The notes: generated from the letters alone by a model not told the origin. DNA of 18,312 bases from Zygnema cylindricum (GCA_037447655.1 JBBHKE010001992.1:64001-82312), one strand, 5' to 3'; positions 10,201 through 17,640 are shown, counted from the stretch's first letter. Program-made: numbers and translations.

Positions 10201-10347
10201 GGTGACGCATGTCTACGAGAATTTGCCCCTGGTTCTTGGATGAAGGACAGCCACTACTCTTGTATGTATGCCAATAATACAAGAGTTCATGGAGTGGTAG
10301 GAGAATATGTGACACGTGTCTTTATCCACATGCTCGTGAGCCTGTGA
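1144..10347 (+). CDS. NXPE / PC-esterase-like GDSH protein, 5'-partial, five exons
   Basis: Join 1144-1273, 3919-4331, 6048-6265, 7731-7927 and 10137-10347. Codon phases agree at every junction: CC|G, G|GA, phase 0, AG|A. The visible product is 389 residues plus TGA. Residues 2-43 form an Ig/filamin-like strand segment (SVFDVSYQTWDAGKYILTID). The nucleophile block ISIVGDSHQR has Ser167. A D-x-V-V-L block (SDIVVLGTAAW) follows, then FFWRTAPPF, and a C-terminal D357-S-H359-Y motif. Ser early in the domain and Asp/His late, with an Ig-like domain before them, is the NXPE / PC-esterase layout. Relatives such as TBL and CASD1 acylate glycans in the Golgi lumen. A secreted or luminal glycan acyltransferase or esterase is therefore inferred; the substrate is unknown. 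The N-terminus and any signal anchor lie off the left edge. The exon model is my own splice reasoning and has no transcript support. Confidence 0.72.
1304..1475 (+). repeat. Two-copy tandem repeat, about 90-bp period
   Basis: Copy 1 (1304-1385) and copy 2 (1395-1475) both begin GAAAGGAATGAGATCA, carry CATCCTTTC about 20 bases in and ATGATGC near the middle, and end GTTTGAAAG or GTCTGAAAG. They are diverged but collinear. They lie just inside intron 1, about 30 bases after the donor. No function is visible. Confidence 0.7.
1801..1938 (+). pseudogene. Copia gag-protease remnant
   Basis: One frame reads through to TGA at 1936 and ends in DSWIMESGVSNHLSS (from 1888). This corresponds to the conserved copia protease start, where Trp-Ile-x-Asp-Ser-Gly-Ala precedes Asn-His. 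The catalytic Asp is Glu here and Ala is Val, so the protease is inactive. The preceding 29 codons are open but not diagnostic. Confidence 0.7.
2085..2215 (+). repeat. Tandem duplication inside intron 1
   Basis: Copy 1 (2085-2160) and copy 2 (2163-2215) share CATCCTGTTCGTT, then GGGGCCTTA, and both end AATCTCTTTTCCG followed a few bases later by GAGCAT. Copy 2 lacks about 23 bases from the middle. It lies between the copia protease and integrase remnants. It partly resembles the CATCCTTTCCGTTGGCC stretch in the repeat at 1304-1475, so the two may be related. Confidence 0.65.
2474..2661 (+). pseudogene. Copia integrase remnant
   Basis: The first frame gives WCVEGKIVYHSLP, matching the C-x-x-GK end of the copia integrase zinc finger. 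After a frame change near 2545 a second frame gives HNLCGPMSVPIHS and then TFIDSATRYCHGYLL, ending at TAA 2659-2661. This matches the HSDLCGPM and TFIDD-x-S/T-R core blocks of Pol integrase. The first catalytic Asp (in HSDLCGP) and the second Asp of FIDD are lost. Confidence 0.75.
2915..3310 (+). pseudogene. Copia RNase H and Pol C-terminus remnant
   Basis: Three frames together cover the domain. They show CDADWA (from 2933), then LGGALVSWASKKEPTIAL with TEGEYMAATYSAKKAI, then FCDSLGAIAL, then KHIDTQFHVIRETITNG (about 3207-3260). These are the standard landmarks of plant copia RNase H (DADWA; SWKSKKQ; EAEY; KHID). At least two frameshifts separate them. The usual DILTK tail appears broken (DKGPL in another frame near 3310). 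Confidence 0.88.
3372..3382 (+). other. Polypurine tract of the copia element
   Basis: AAGGGAGGGGG lies just after the Pol C-terminus and just before the presumed 3' LTR. This is where Ty1/copia elements carry the primer for plus-strand DNA synthesis. Confidence 0.65.
3383..3760 (+). repeat. Degenerate copia 3' LTR
   Basis: It starts TCTTGGCATTATT directly after the polypurine tract, where a TGTTGG-type start is usual. It continues as T/C-rich sequence to about CATCCAATACAAACAAGAG, a typical end for a plant copia LTR. The left boundary follows from the polypurine tract. The right boundary is a guess, since no partner LTR is present to fix it. Confidence 0.5.
3791..3896 (+). repeat. Exact 42-bp direct repeat beside the exon B acceptor
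   Basis: The 42 bases at 3791-3832 recur exactly at 3855-3896, a 64-base offset. Between them sits an extra CTCTTCTCTGTCAC unit. The repeat is pyrimidine-rich and each copy ends in TTCTAACTCAG, which looks like a branch point followed by a 3' splice site. It lies immediately upstream of exon B. The phase-compatible acceptor is the next AG, at 3917-3918. Confidence 0.85.
3919..4331 (+). CDS. Exon B: GDSH nucleophile exon
   Basis: 413 bp, between acceptor TTTTCAAGCTTTCAG and donor GTGAGT. It supplies one base to complete CC|G and ends with one base (G). It contains paired cysteines (SCPTPCEVGHIGRW), the segment YSCVGQLQPLDSFAGVLI, and the nucleophile block ISIVGDSHQRALF with GDSH at 4280-4291. 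In the PC-esterase/NXPE superfamily this Ser is the nucleophile. The open frame continues upstream through the pyrimidine repeat, so the start is set by intron phase, not by a stop. An acceptor at 3889 would give the wrong phase. Confidence 0.8.
4332..6047 (+). other. Intron 2, with unclassified repeat DNA
   Basis: A 1716-bp intron with donor GTGAGT and acceptor TATTATTGCAG. It is AT-rich. Around 5040-5230 short CTAAAA-type words recur (CTAAAACC, CTAAAATT, CTAAAAAAC), which suggests a degraded transposon end. An open stretch at 5211-5489 (92 codons) has no family resemblance and is probably fortuitous. I see no other gene here. Confidence 0.7.
5008..5036. repeat. Perfect 9-bp inverted repeat in intron 2
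   Basis: TTTTAGTCG (5008-5016) and CGACTAAAA (5028-5036) flank an 11-base spacer. It sits at the left side of the CTAAAA-rich stretch. It could be a hairpin or a transposon terminal structure. Confidence 0.75.
6048..6265 (+). CDS. Exon C: D-x-V-V-L / GTAAW segment
   Basis: 218 bp. Two bases complete G|GA and the exon ends in phase 0. It reads SFTGKYHGNREFSVFDPRSG, then LLKFYWMEGIF and SSTSDIVVLGTAAWTFR. In NXPE and related PC-esterases a strand of the form D-hydrophobic-hydrophobic-N/G-x-G-x-W follows the nucleophile motif, and SDIVVLGTAAW fits it. The donor is GTGGGC at 6266, a weaker consensus than the other donors. Phase 0 with exon D is the main support for this end. Confidence 0.75.
6266..7730 (+). 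other. Intron 3, non-coding with a GC-rich hairpin
   Basis: A 1465-bp intron. From about 6500 to 7150 the sequence is richer in short GC words than its surroundings (GCGGACGGCGGACGG, GGTACGGTGTAGATCGG) and may be an old insertion. From about 7190 to 7620 it is T/G-rich, resembling decayed repeat DNA. No domain was recognised in any frame. Confidence 0.65.
6851..6873. repeat. GC-rich hairpin in intron 3
   Basis: GACGGCG (6851-6857) pairs perfectly with CGCCGTC (6867-6873) across a 9-base loop. It stands out in AT-rich intron DNA. It may mark an inserted element, but its ends are not visible. Confidence 0.65.
7731..7927 (+). CDS. Exon D: FFWRT segment
   Basis: 197 bp, acceptor TGATGTGCAG, donor GTGAGA. 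It starts in phase 0 and ends with two bases (AG). It reads FCTDPIGSYSHYVPKFMNWA, then TTRFFWRTAPPFPN and SSLFAEANKIA. A strand ending in W-R-T before a Pro-rich turn, followed by a helix with an N-x-x-A/R pattern, matches the middle of the NXPE / PC-esterase domain. Another AG at 7689-7690 lies upstream, but using it would read through residues with no family resemblance. Confidence 0.75.
7928..10136 (+). other. Intron 4, non-coding
   Basis: A 2209-bp intron, mostly AT-rich. A purine-rich stretch (about 8490-8660) contains GAGAGAGTT and AAAAAGCA words and a run of 12 A. The acceptor that fits the phase is GGTTGTGGTTGGAAACAG, ending at 10136. The better-looking TTTTTCCTAG at 10114 would break the frame. 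The 3' part carries a degenerate duplication, listed separately. No exon-like coding segment was recognised between exons D and E. Confidence 0.65.
9693..10018 (+). repeat. Degenerate direct duplication in intron 4, offset about 222 bp
   Basis: ATTCCTGTGCAT occurs at 9693-9704 and 9915-9926. Both copies continue with AGTTGTG (after about 25 bases), TTGG-GATAC, AAAG-TT, CTATC-G-GGCCT and CTAC-C-CTT in the same order. The copies are substantially diverged but collinear over about 100 bases. A second tandem duplication, of exon E, follows 120 bases downstream. Confidence 0.6.
10137..10347 (+). CDS. Exon E: terminal exon with D-x-H motif
   Basis: 211 bp including TGA at 10345-10347. One base completes AG|A. 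It reads SFASTYRINFMDFWPIEAP, then APGSWMKDSHYSCMYANNT and a helix VVGEYVTRVFIHMLVSL. The IN-FMDFW strand matches the v-D-W/F strand before the active-site loop in this superfamily. K-D-S-H-Y (Asp at 10246-10248, His at 10252-10254) is the likely catalytic Asp/His pair. The final amphipathic helix and stop fit the usual end of the domain. The exon's second half is duplicated just downstream. Confidence 0.78.
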
Positions 10348-10605
10348 CCACTTCGAATTCCCCTGTTAACACAAATGATGAGAATATGGGACCATGAAAA
10401 ATACGGGACCAAGTAACTCCAGGTACTTGGAAAAACGACGGCCATTACTCTTGTCTTTATGCTAAAAACACAAGAGTTCATGGAGTCATAGGAGAATATG
10501 TGACACGTGTCTTTGTCCACATGCTCGTGAACTTCCCTCTTTGAGGCGTCCATGAAGGGAGAGGAGTAAATACGAAGATGAGAATGCATAATGGGACCGT
10601 GATTT
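10196..10605 (+). repeat. Tandem duplication of the terminal exon
   Basis: Unit 1 is 10196-10381, unit 2 is 10382-10581, and a third partial start (GAATGCATAATGGGACCGTGA) is at 10582-10605. Each unit starts TATGG-GAC-CATG or close to it, carries the D-x-H coding segment, and ends near GATGAGAAT. Within the 37-codon core the units align with no indel. The unit starts and 3' parts are more diverged. Confidence 0.85.
10382..10581 (+). pseudogene. Second copy of the D-x-H exon segment
   Basis: The frame from about 10401 reads IRDQVTPGTWKNDGHYSC, then LYAKNTRVHGVIGEYVTRVF, VHMLVNFPL and TGA at 10542-10544. Compared with exon E, about eight amino-acid changes, most conservative (S/T, V/I, I/V, M/L), and four synonymous changes fall in 37 codons, with no stop or frameshift. 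D and H are kept, as N-D-G-H-Y. An in-frame stop lies just upstream, so it is not an independent gene. It is either 3' UTR sequence or an alternative last exon entered at the AG of 10421-10422, which keeps the phase. The matching donor in exon E at 10232 is weak. Confidence 0.6.
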
Positions 10606-10660
10606 TTGTGTCTTCTTTTTTCAGGAGGAGTGTCGTAAGATATTTCTTGTTTTCCTTCGT

Positions 10661-10666
10661 AATAAA
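10661..10666 (+). promoter_or_regulatory. Polyadenylation signal AATAAA
   Basis: A canonical AATAAA 314 bases after the TGA of exon E, preceded by T-rich sequence (TTTCTTGTTTTCC) of the kind that forms far-upstream elements in plant 3' ends. It lies just past the duplicated exon segment, so the 3' UTR would include that copy. Confidence 0.5.
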
Positions 10667-10689
10667 TAGAACTTTGGATGGTTTACTAC

Positions 10690-11267
10690 GGCTGTCGTGA
10701 CAATGGTCACTTTAGTCTTTTTTTTTGTGTGTGCCCGGGGGTTGTTTTGAAAGCTAGGGCCCTAAAAGTTCTAATAATAATTTGGAAGATAGTCCTTACG
10801 TGGGCAAATCTTTCAAAGTTGTGCGAGATTGATCGTGGTCGAGAGTTAAATAGTTTCCATTTTTAAGTCGATGGTCTTGTGAAGATATGAAAATTGTCAC
10901 TGATTTGGAAAGTAAGTGGGTCATTTTATCCGGTCTTTTGGATAGTAAAGTGGTACTTCCATGATCCTTATTGCAAGTATGACGTTTGAGCAATATATAA
11001 TTTTGACCTAATTTAGCCTTCCTTTTTGAGTAAAATCTTTCCCGTTAAGGCAAAAATTTACATCCTTGTTCGGAATTTTGTTTATAGAGTGTAAACATTA
11101 TATGTGTTTACGTTAAAAAAAAAGCCACGTTTCAAAAAGTTTAGTAGAATTAAAACGTGTTTATTGTGTGGCAATGCTAGAAGATAAAAAAAAATAAAAA
11201 AAAATGTCATTGGACGGAAAAAAACTGTAATGGTGGTGGTGATGCATGAGGATGGACGAAGATGCAT
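10690..11267. other. Intergenic, nothing recognised
   Basis: AT-rich sequence after the predicted gene end, with short A and T runs (AAAAAAAAATAAAAAAAAATG around 11190). No coding resemblance, RNA gene or named repeat was found. Confidence 0.6.
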
Positions 11268-11390
11268 GGGAGGAGGGAGGAGGGAGGAGGAGGAGGGAGG
11301 GAGAAAGAGGGCGGAGGAGGGAGGGAGGAGGAGGGCGGAGGAGGGCGGAGGAGGAGGGCGGAGGAGGATGGCGGAGGAGGATGGAGGAGG
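11268..11390 (+). repeat. GGA-rich polypurine tract
   Basis: About 123 bases made almost wholly of GGA, GGGA and GCGGA units on the plus strand. It opens frames on both strands (Glu/Gly/Arg-rich on plus, Pro/Ser-rich on minus), which are artefacts of composition. Many G2 and G3 runs are present, so intramolecular triplex or G-quadruplex formation is possible. Confidence 0.9.
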
Positions 11391-12218
11391 ATTCCCCAAA
11401 CAATGCATAGCATCGCAAACCACTTTATGTTGTTCAGTTTGGAAGCAATTGGAGGTAAGGACCAGAGAATTTGGGCTTTTATACGCAGTCACTTGATGTC
11501 ACAGGTAGGGGATGAAGGGAGAAACACAAGGTAGTGATTGGTTGACATTTGGTTCTTGGTTGTAATCCTACTAGTTGTTTCTTTGGGAAAAATAGGTAAA
11601 TGCTTGTATCGAAGAGTGAGTTTTTTTTCTGATATTGTAGGAATGGATGATGAGTATCAAATTGATATATTTTGGTTAAAAAGTTACAAGAAATTTCAAC
11701 CGAATGCAATGCAGTCCAAATTTCATCCACTCAGGCAATCAAAATTTACGAGAGGAAAAAAAAAATAATGAAATTCTTTTTCTTGAGACTTTATGTGTGA
11801 CAGGTGTGCAAATCTGCGATACGATATGTTTTTTCCGGAAATTTACGTAAAATGTTTGTACATTTCACTCTTTTGAGGGTCAAATTTTGTGCGTCAAAAC
11901 ATTTTTTGACAGGTTCTATAGTTTTCAGGCTAGAAAAATTGTAATTAGACAAAAAGTAAATGGTGAAGTAAAACCGCTGTTGTTATAAGGATTAGTTTGT
12001 AAATTTTGATGTGAGAATCAGTTCAAATGTGCTAAATGACAAATGACCAAGAGAAATTCACCTGATTATGAGGATTATCTTTCCATGGTCAAATAGGTAC
12101 CTGTCAAAAAAAAAATATGCCAAATTCACATTCTATTGCAAGCATCGATCATACATTAAGTATCGTGTTGTACTTATATTCACCTGTATTTTTAGGACAT
12201 TCATACTTGTATGTACCA
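11391..12218. other. Intergenic, no gene recognised
   Basis: AT-rich sequence. A frame at 11538-11768 is open and is preceded by a good-looking acceptor (TTTTTTTTCTGATATTGTAG). Its product resembles no family I know, and no matching donor or partner exon is visible. I treat the whole segment as non-coding. Confidence 0.55.
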
Positions 12219-12444
12219 TACTACACAGCTAAGCGCTATTAGTATTAAAGTTTTTTTTGCCACTTGAAACATCTTTTCTTCTTGCACACTTATTGTATCG
12301 TCAATCCAATGGTTGCTATTGTGAGATATGATTCTCACTTCCTACTGGTTTCCTCCGATTTACAATTCAATAAGTGTGCACGGAGAAAAGATGTTTTAAG
12401 TGGCGGAAAACGCTTTAACACTAATGACGACTAGTGGTGTAGTA
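12219..12444. mobile_element. Foldback / MITE-like element with long terminal inverted repeats
   Basis: 226 bp. The ends are TACTACAC (12219-12226) and its exact complement GTGTAGTA (12437-12444). Imperfect inverted repeats run inward to a nearly perfect inner stem, 12259-12295 against 12368-12404 (34 of 37 positions complementary). The loop is about 72 bases. There is no coding capacity. The size, AT-rich loop and inverted-repeat architecture fit a MITE. No target-site duplication was identified, so the superfamily is unknown. As a plus-strand RNA, two of the three mismatches in the inner stem become G-U pairs, giving a long hairpin suitable for small-RNA production. Confidence 0.75.
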
Positions 12445-12453
12445 CAATTGTAC
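12442..12453. repeat. 12-bp perfect palindrome
   Basis: GTACAATTGTAC overlaps the right end of the MITE-like element. It is followed by related words (TACAACCG, GTACAGCTATACAA). Confidence 0.8.
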
Positions 12454-12633
12454 AACCGTCCAACAGTACAGCTATACAATAGGACATGGGGTCAAAACAG
12501 GTTCAGTTTAGCTCGGTTCAGTTCGGGTTGGTGGTTTAGTTATGTTTTAGTTTGGTTAGGTCCGGCTCCACTGGAGACGCTATGATGTGACGTGATGTTT
12601 TTTGCCATGAAATGATTCGCATTCAAACCGTTG

Positions 12634-12791
12634 TCACTACATTTAGAATAATATTTGGGTGTCACCACATTCGTTAGAAAGAATATTTGAGCCCTAACAA
12701 TTAATTAAAAGAATATTAGGGTGTCACAAAACTAATAGAATAATAATCAGGTGTCACCACATTCTTTAGAAAGAATATTTGAGTCCTAACA
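12634..12791 (+). repeat. Degenerate GGTGTCAC minisatellite
   Basis: Four diverged copies of a GTCAC-x-ACAT-x-TAGAA-x-AATAT core start near 12634, 12658, 12719 and 12750. The best pair, 12658-12699 and 12750-12791, is 42 bases long with two differences (CGTTAG/CTTTAG and GCCC/GTCC). It is AT-rich and non-coding. Confidence 0.8.
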
Positions 12792-13691
<900 letters not shown>

Positions 13692-13856
13692 AGAGATATT
13701 ACAAGAGTTAAAGAGAAAATAAGGCATAAACCCAAAATTCAAAAAAATCAACGGTAATTAAAGTAATCTACCAAAGATGACGACCCACAAAGAGAAAAAA
13801 CCTACAGCACATGAATACCCGCAACCCAAACAGACTACAGTCCACATGCCCGAAAA

Positions 13857-14471
13857 TCACAGATGTGGATTGGATCCCTTGGTGGAAGATATGAAGATCT
13901 CAGATGCCTCGCCTGTTATTTGCCACCGTGCTTCAATGAAAGAAAGGCGCGGCTTGCACTCGTTGAAGGGCAATTGAGTAGTTGATGGTACAAAGCAACG
14001 AAGGCTTCGTGGACTCCCCGGACCCTTGGATTCAAATGTTTTTCGCGCAAAATAGCGTATGAAAGCGTCAAAAGACTTGTCCAAAGTGCAAAAAATCTCC
14101 CCCGCAAATGGGACAAACTGATTTGTCAAGTCTTAGTGAGCGTTATCCCTTTCCTCAATAGCCACAATGCCCTAAGCCGCCACCCTTGTATGCAATGCCG
14201 CACGAGAAGAAATGTGAGTCCCAATCAAACCCGTGGAGACCACATCACCTAGGGTTCTCCAAGACCCATCGAGGAAAACCATATCAATCCGAAAACGTTT
14301 CAGTCCACTAGAATGCGAGCAAGGAGGAAGTATATGAGAAAACTCTCTTTCCACAGTGTATATCCCCTCGGCACCAACTATAGAATTTGCATGACGCAAG
14401 AAGTCAATCGAAACGGTACGTTCTCCCCCGCGTGAGCAAGGAAGATTATGTATGAATCCTTTCTCAATCAA
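13857..14471 (-). pseudogene. LINE ORF2 C-terminal domain
   Basis: Two collinear minus-strand frames. The first, from 14471, has IDFLRHANSIVGAEGIYTVE, ILPPCSHSS, RIDMVFLDGSWRTLGDVVST and GTHISSRAALHTRVAA, ending in a stop near 14172. The second, from 14129, has NQFVPFAGEIFCTLDKSFDA, then RYFARKTFES and CFVPSTTQLPFNECKPRLSF, with its stop at 13857. The D-V-V-x-T/D-P-x-x-T-H-I-S-S-R-A-A and F-x-P-F-A-x-E-I-F-G patterns recur in the C-terminal region of plant LINE proteins. Confidence 0.72.
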
Positions 14472-14929
14472 TAGGTTGGTTGGGAAGACAATGTGGGCGC
14501 CCCGAAAGAGAATAGTGAGGCAAACCCAAACATAAACCTAAGGCAGACGTAAAAGGTCAAAAGCAGTGTCAACAATGTGGGTGTCACTTACGACCACGTT
14601 CGACCCGAAACACAAACATAATGAGCACGAGATTACGAAGAAGGTAGCCAATTTAAGAGGAATACGAAATTCAGCAGTTGCTACCATTTTATATATGTGC
14701 TACGGCACAATACGGTAGTCATCAACATTCAAATGGGAGGTGATGGTAGGTTCCACAATTACACAAACATGTCATTGGGGCAACCTTATCCATGGTAATC
14801 AAACCTAAAACACCATTGGAGATATGGAGGCTAGATTGTTAACGGGCAAACGACCTCTACTACCAATCAAAACTCCCACGCCAAAGTAGGTGGTGTAACA
14901 TAAAAATGTTTGTCATCAAAATTCTAAAG

Positions 14930-15406
14930 AGAAAAAGAAAGGGTTCGTGTAGGGGAACCTAAAGATTTAACATCCGCCTGTAATGAAACAATAGGGAGGG
15001 GGAGGGGAAAAACCATGGGGAGGGGGAGGTTGGAAGACAAACCTTGTGAGCATTGGAACACACTTAGACGGATAAGCAAAAATAAGTTGAGCGTACAAGG
15101 TTGCTTTGTAAATTGTTGAAAGGTAGAGATGACTTGGTCGCAGGGACCTATAATGTGCGTATCATCTGCAACTAAAAAGAATAAACAACCTAAAATGTTT
15201 GGAGCGGATGCTTGTAAACCTTAAAGGTGGACCAACGCAAAAATAAGTGCCCCAAAAATATCACCTTCGCGCGAGCCAGTAAAAGATTCCAAGGTGGCAA
15301 CAACACCGAAGGGACCTCTAAGAGGAAAGATAAGAGAGCTCGGTCGAGAATAAAATGCACGAACTATATGAGGGATTTTGTATATTGGGGACGGTACATT
15401 TCTCAA
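14930..15406 (-). pseudogene. LINE reverse transcriptase palm
   Basis: One minus-strand frame from 15406 gives RAFYSRPSSLIFP, then GSREGDIFGALIFALVHL (the G-x-R-Q-G-D-P-L block), an in-frame TAA near 15222, then NILGCLFFLVADDTHIIGP, with the catalytic box VADDT at 15158-15172. The usual Tyr or Phe of the (Y/F)xDD box is Val, and the Q and P of RQGDP are E and I. The frame then continues open to about 14930. Confidence 0.82.
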
Positions 15407-15739
15407 TTCTTAAAAGATAGCATTGTAGATAGTTATAAGAAAGACTCACCCAACAGCTTGAAAAGTTGGAAACAACCAAAAGATGTGCCACTAAGTGAAG
15501 CGGTATGACAAGATGAGGAATGTGTTCGCGAACCGTCTCATAAGCCACTAAACAAAATAGTAGAGCCTTCACATGGGGTTTTGGGAGGAAAAGCATCTCG
15601 AAATAAGTCAGAAACCATTCCATATTGATTGCCTAAAGAAAGGTGAGGGGAGCGGATCAAAGTCTTTGTAAATGACTCTCGTTTGAAGTGAAATGATTCA
15701 AGGGGATCATGCGCGTCAAAACATGGAGGGAAAATCTTA

Positions 15740-16060
15740 TGGGTTGGAGGATGTGGCAAATGAGAAAATGTAACAGTTACATCCGAAGACGGGGATGGGG
15801 TGAATGGCCAAAAAGCTCAAGCAACTCCATAACTTTTGCCATAGCGACCAAGATGGAGAGCCTGTTGAGTCCGGCCGTGGACTTTGGTAACAAGGCACCT
15901 TGACAAGAGGGTGACACCGAAAGACCATTGACTTGGTCCATGCCGTCTTGTTGCAACAAATCTCAATTTCTTCTCGTAAACCGTTGCCAATGAGTCGCAT
16001 TTTCACGTGCACCACTCGCTCCCCCCTTGAATTGTTAAACTAAAAACCAAAGTGGAAACA
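15740..16060 (-). pseudogene. LINE ORF2 segment upstream of the RT palm
   Basis: The frame gives GGASGARENATHWQRFTRRN, a stop, then DLLQQDGMDQVNGLSVSPS and PKSTAGLNRLSILVAMAKV. The Pro-Lys-x-x-Ala-Gly-x-x-x-Leu pattern resembles the K-x-x-G-x-D-G-L entry to the reverse transcriptase fingers in LINEs. This is inference from one weak motif and from its position directly upstream of the clear RT blocks. Confidence 0.5.
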
Positions 16061-16090
16061 TGAGATGTAGTTGCCACACCGCGTCATTAG

Positions 16091-17640
16091 TAAATTTGTT
16101 AGCTATTAAGGTCAACTAGATTCAAGGAGTTGATTGAACATGTTGATGAAGGTGGAAAGGAATACGATTATATAATCTTAGACGACAACAACTCAGGTAG
16201 TCACACCCTATAACGTTAAGGCGCCTCATGCATTCTCAACCACTTAGAGACGGTTGTTGGTGGACGGAGAAGCACGATGTCCAATATTCGGCGTCCGAGA
16301 TGTTGGTTTAGACCCTAGTCATACTTTTAATTTCAATGTACCCTTGGTCATAATTTAAATTGCATCCCACACTCTTCCTCCGCCCCCAACAAAAATTCCA
16401 AACTTAGGGCAAAACACTTTAGTAAGATTAGTATATTGTGCGAGATTCGAGGTGTAGTGAGAGAAAGTGAGGGAGAATAACAATTGTAATATGGTGGGAA
16501 AGGTGCGAGGATCTCACACTATAAGGGCATTGAGGAGAAGGGGCTCGTGAAGGCGACAGTGGTAAAAAAGCAATAAAAGGTGAATTTGGAAAATGTTCTC
16601 TAGCATAGCGGGGAATGATAACGGGCAAAGAGGATAGGTAAAGGTTCTATACTTGAAGGCAATAATGAATTAGATTTAAGAGTAGGTGTTGGAGGTGTGT
16701 GACTAAGTGTTATTTAAGCCCATTTATGGGTTGTTTTTACATTTATTGTATGTTTGGGTATTAGTAAAGCTGGTTAGCTATCAACATGAGGGGAATGCAT
16801 AAGGCGTACAACTTGCAATTAACGACTAACGGTCTTTTTTGAAGTGCCCAAGTAGCGCCATGTTTGGTTCGAAGAAGACGCGGACGAGGAGCGTGTTGCA
16901 CGCCCCTTATTATATCGTTGCCTTTACAGCCGACGTTGCCTTTCGTCTAGTTGGTAAGTCGCGATTGAATGTACAACAATTTTATTGGAAGTTGTGATAG
17001 AAGGGACTAATATTGGTGTGTAATAGTAGCCTCTTACGGATAGTGGATATGTGCATTTATTTAAACTATTGGTAATCGATGTTTCGTAAGATTTCCTATA
17101 ACGTTTTCCCCAACGAATTAGCCTTACAAATGGCTGTAAGATAAGGTCGTGCGACAAGTTCGGACTTCGCAAATTGAAAAGACTCATCTACAAAGTTGTC
17201 CAATGGAACGTAACAATGGGTACGTTGGAGACACAACCTAATTGTGTTAAGCTAACATCAACAATATAGGTTATGACCTACATACATACCTCTTACACTC
17301 CTCTTACTATATGGCACACAGACAAACATCCGCCCCGTACACTTCAAGTACCGATGCAGGTGGCGCTTACCAAATACGACTAAATAAAGGATAATTTTGT
17401 GAAAAAAAAATGTTTGTAAAGGTTGAACAAGAAAATGTTTGTGGAGAGAAACCTTACTATTTTTATTATAATATGTTTTTGGGGCTACCCCGTTTTTTAG
17501 TTCCCCACATCTAGTATGTTTATCTATCAAACGAGGAAATAAGTTCAAAGGACCCACAAATAAAAGCAATTTTTGGCTTGTTGAAACTCTGAGACCTCCA
17601 TTGGCCCTCAGAGTAAGCAGATCCAAAGAAGCTAATCTAG
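16091..17640. other. No gene recognised
   Basis: Mixed-composition DNA upstream of the LINE as that element is read. Minus-strand frames at 17258-17626 (122 codons) and 16924-17187 are open but show no domain, signal peptide or family resemblance. They could be LINE 5' debris or chance. No RNA gene was seen. Confidence 0.5.

Noticed and set aside
11082-11534. Several long overlapping open frames, Pro/Ser-rich on minus and Glu/Gly-rich on plus
   Set aside because: They are produced by the GGA repeat, which lacks stops in most frames on both strands. No start context, domain or splice support was seen.
11620-11768. Possible exon after the acceptor TTTTTTTTCTGATATTGTAG
   Set aside because: No recognisable product, no donor with matching phase, and no partner exon nearby.
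12480-12560. Interstitial telomere-like GGTTTAG/GGTTCAG words
   Set aside because: The words are irregular and interrupted. This is better described as T/G-rich low-complexity sequence.
17258-17626. 122-codon minus-strand open frame
   Set aside because: It is long for chance, but no domain, signal peptide or known family is visible, and the neighbouring minus-strand DNA is LINE debris. Listed only as unassigned sequence.
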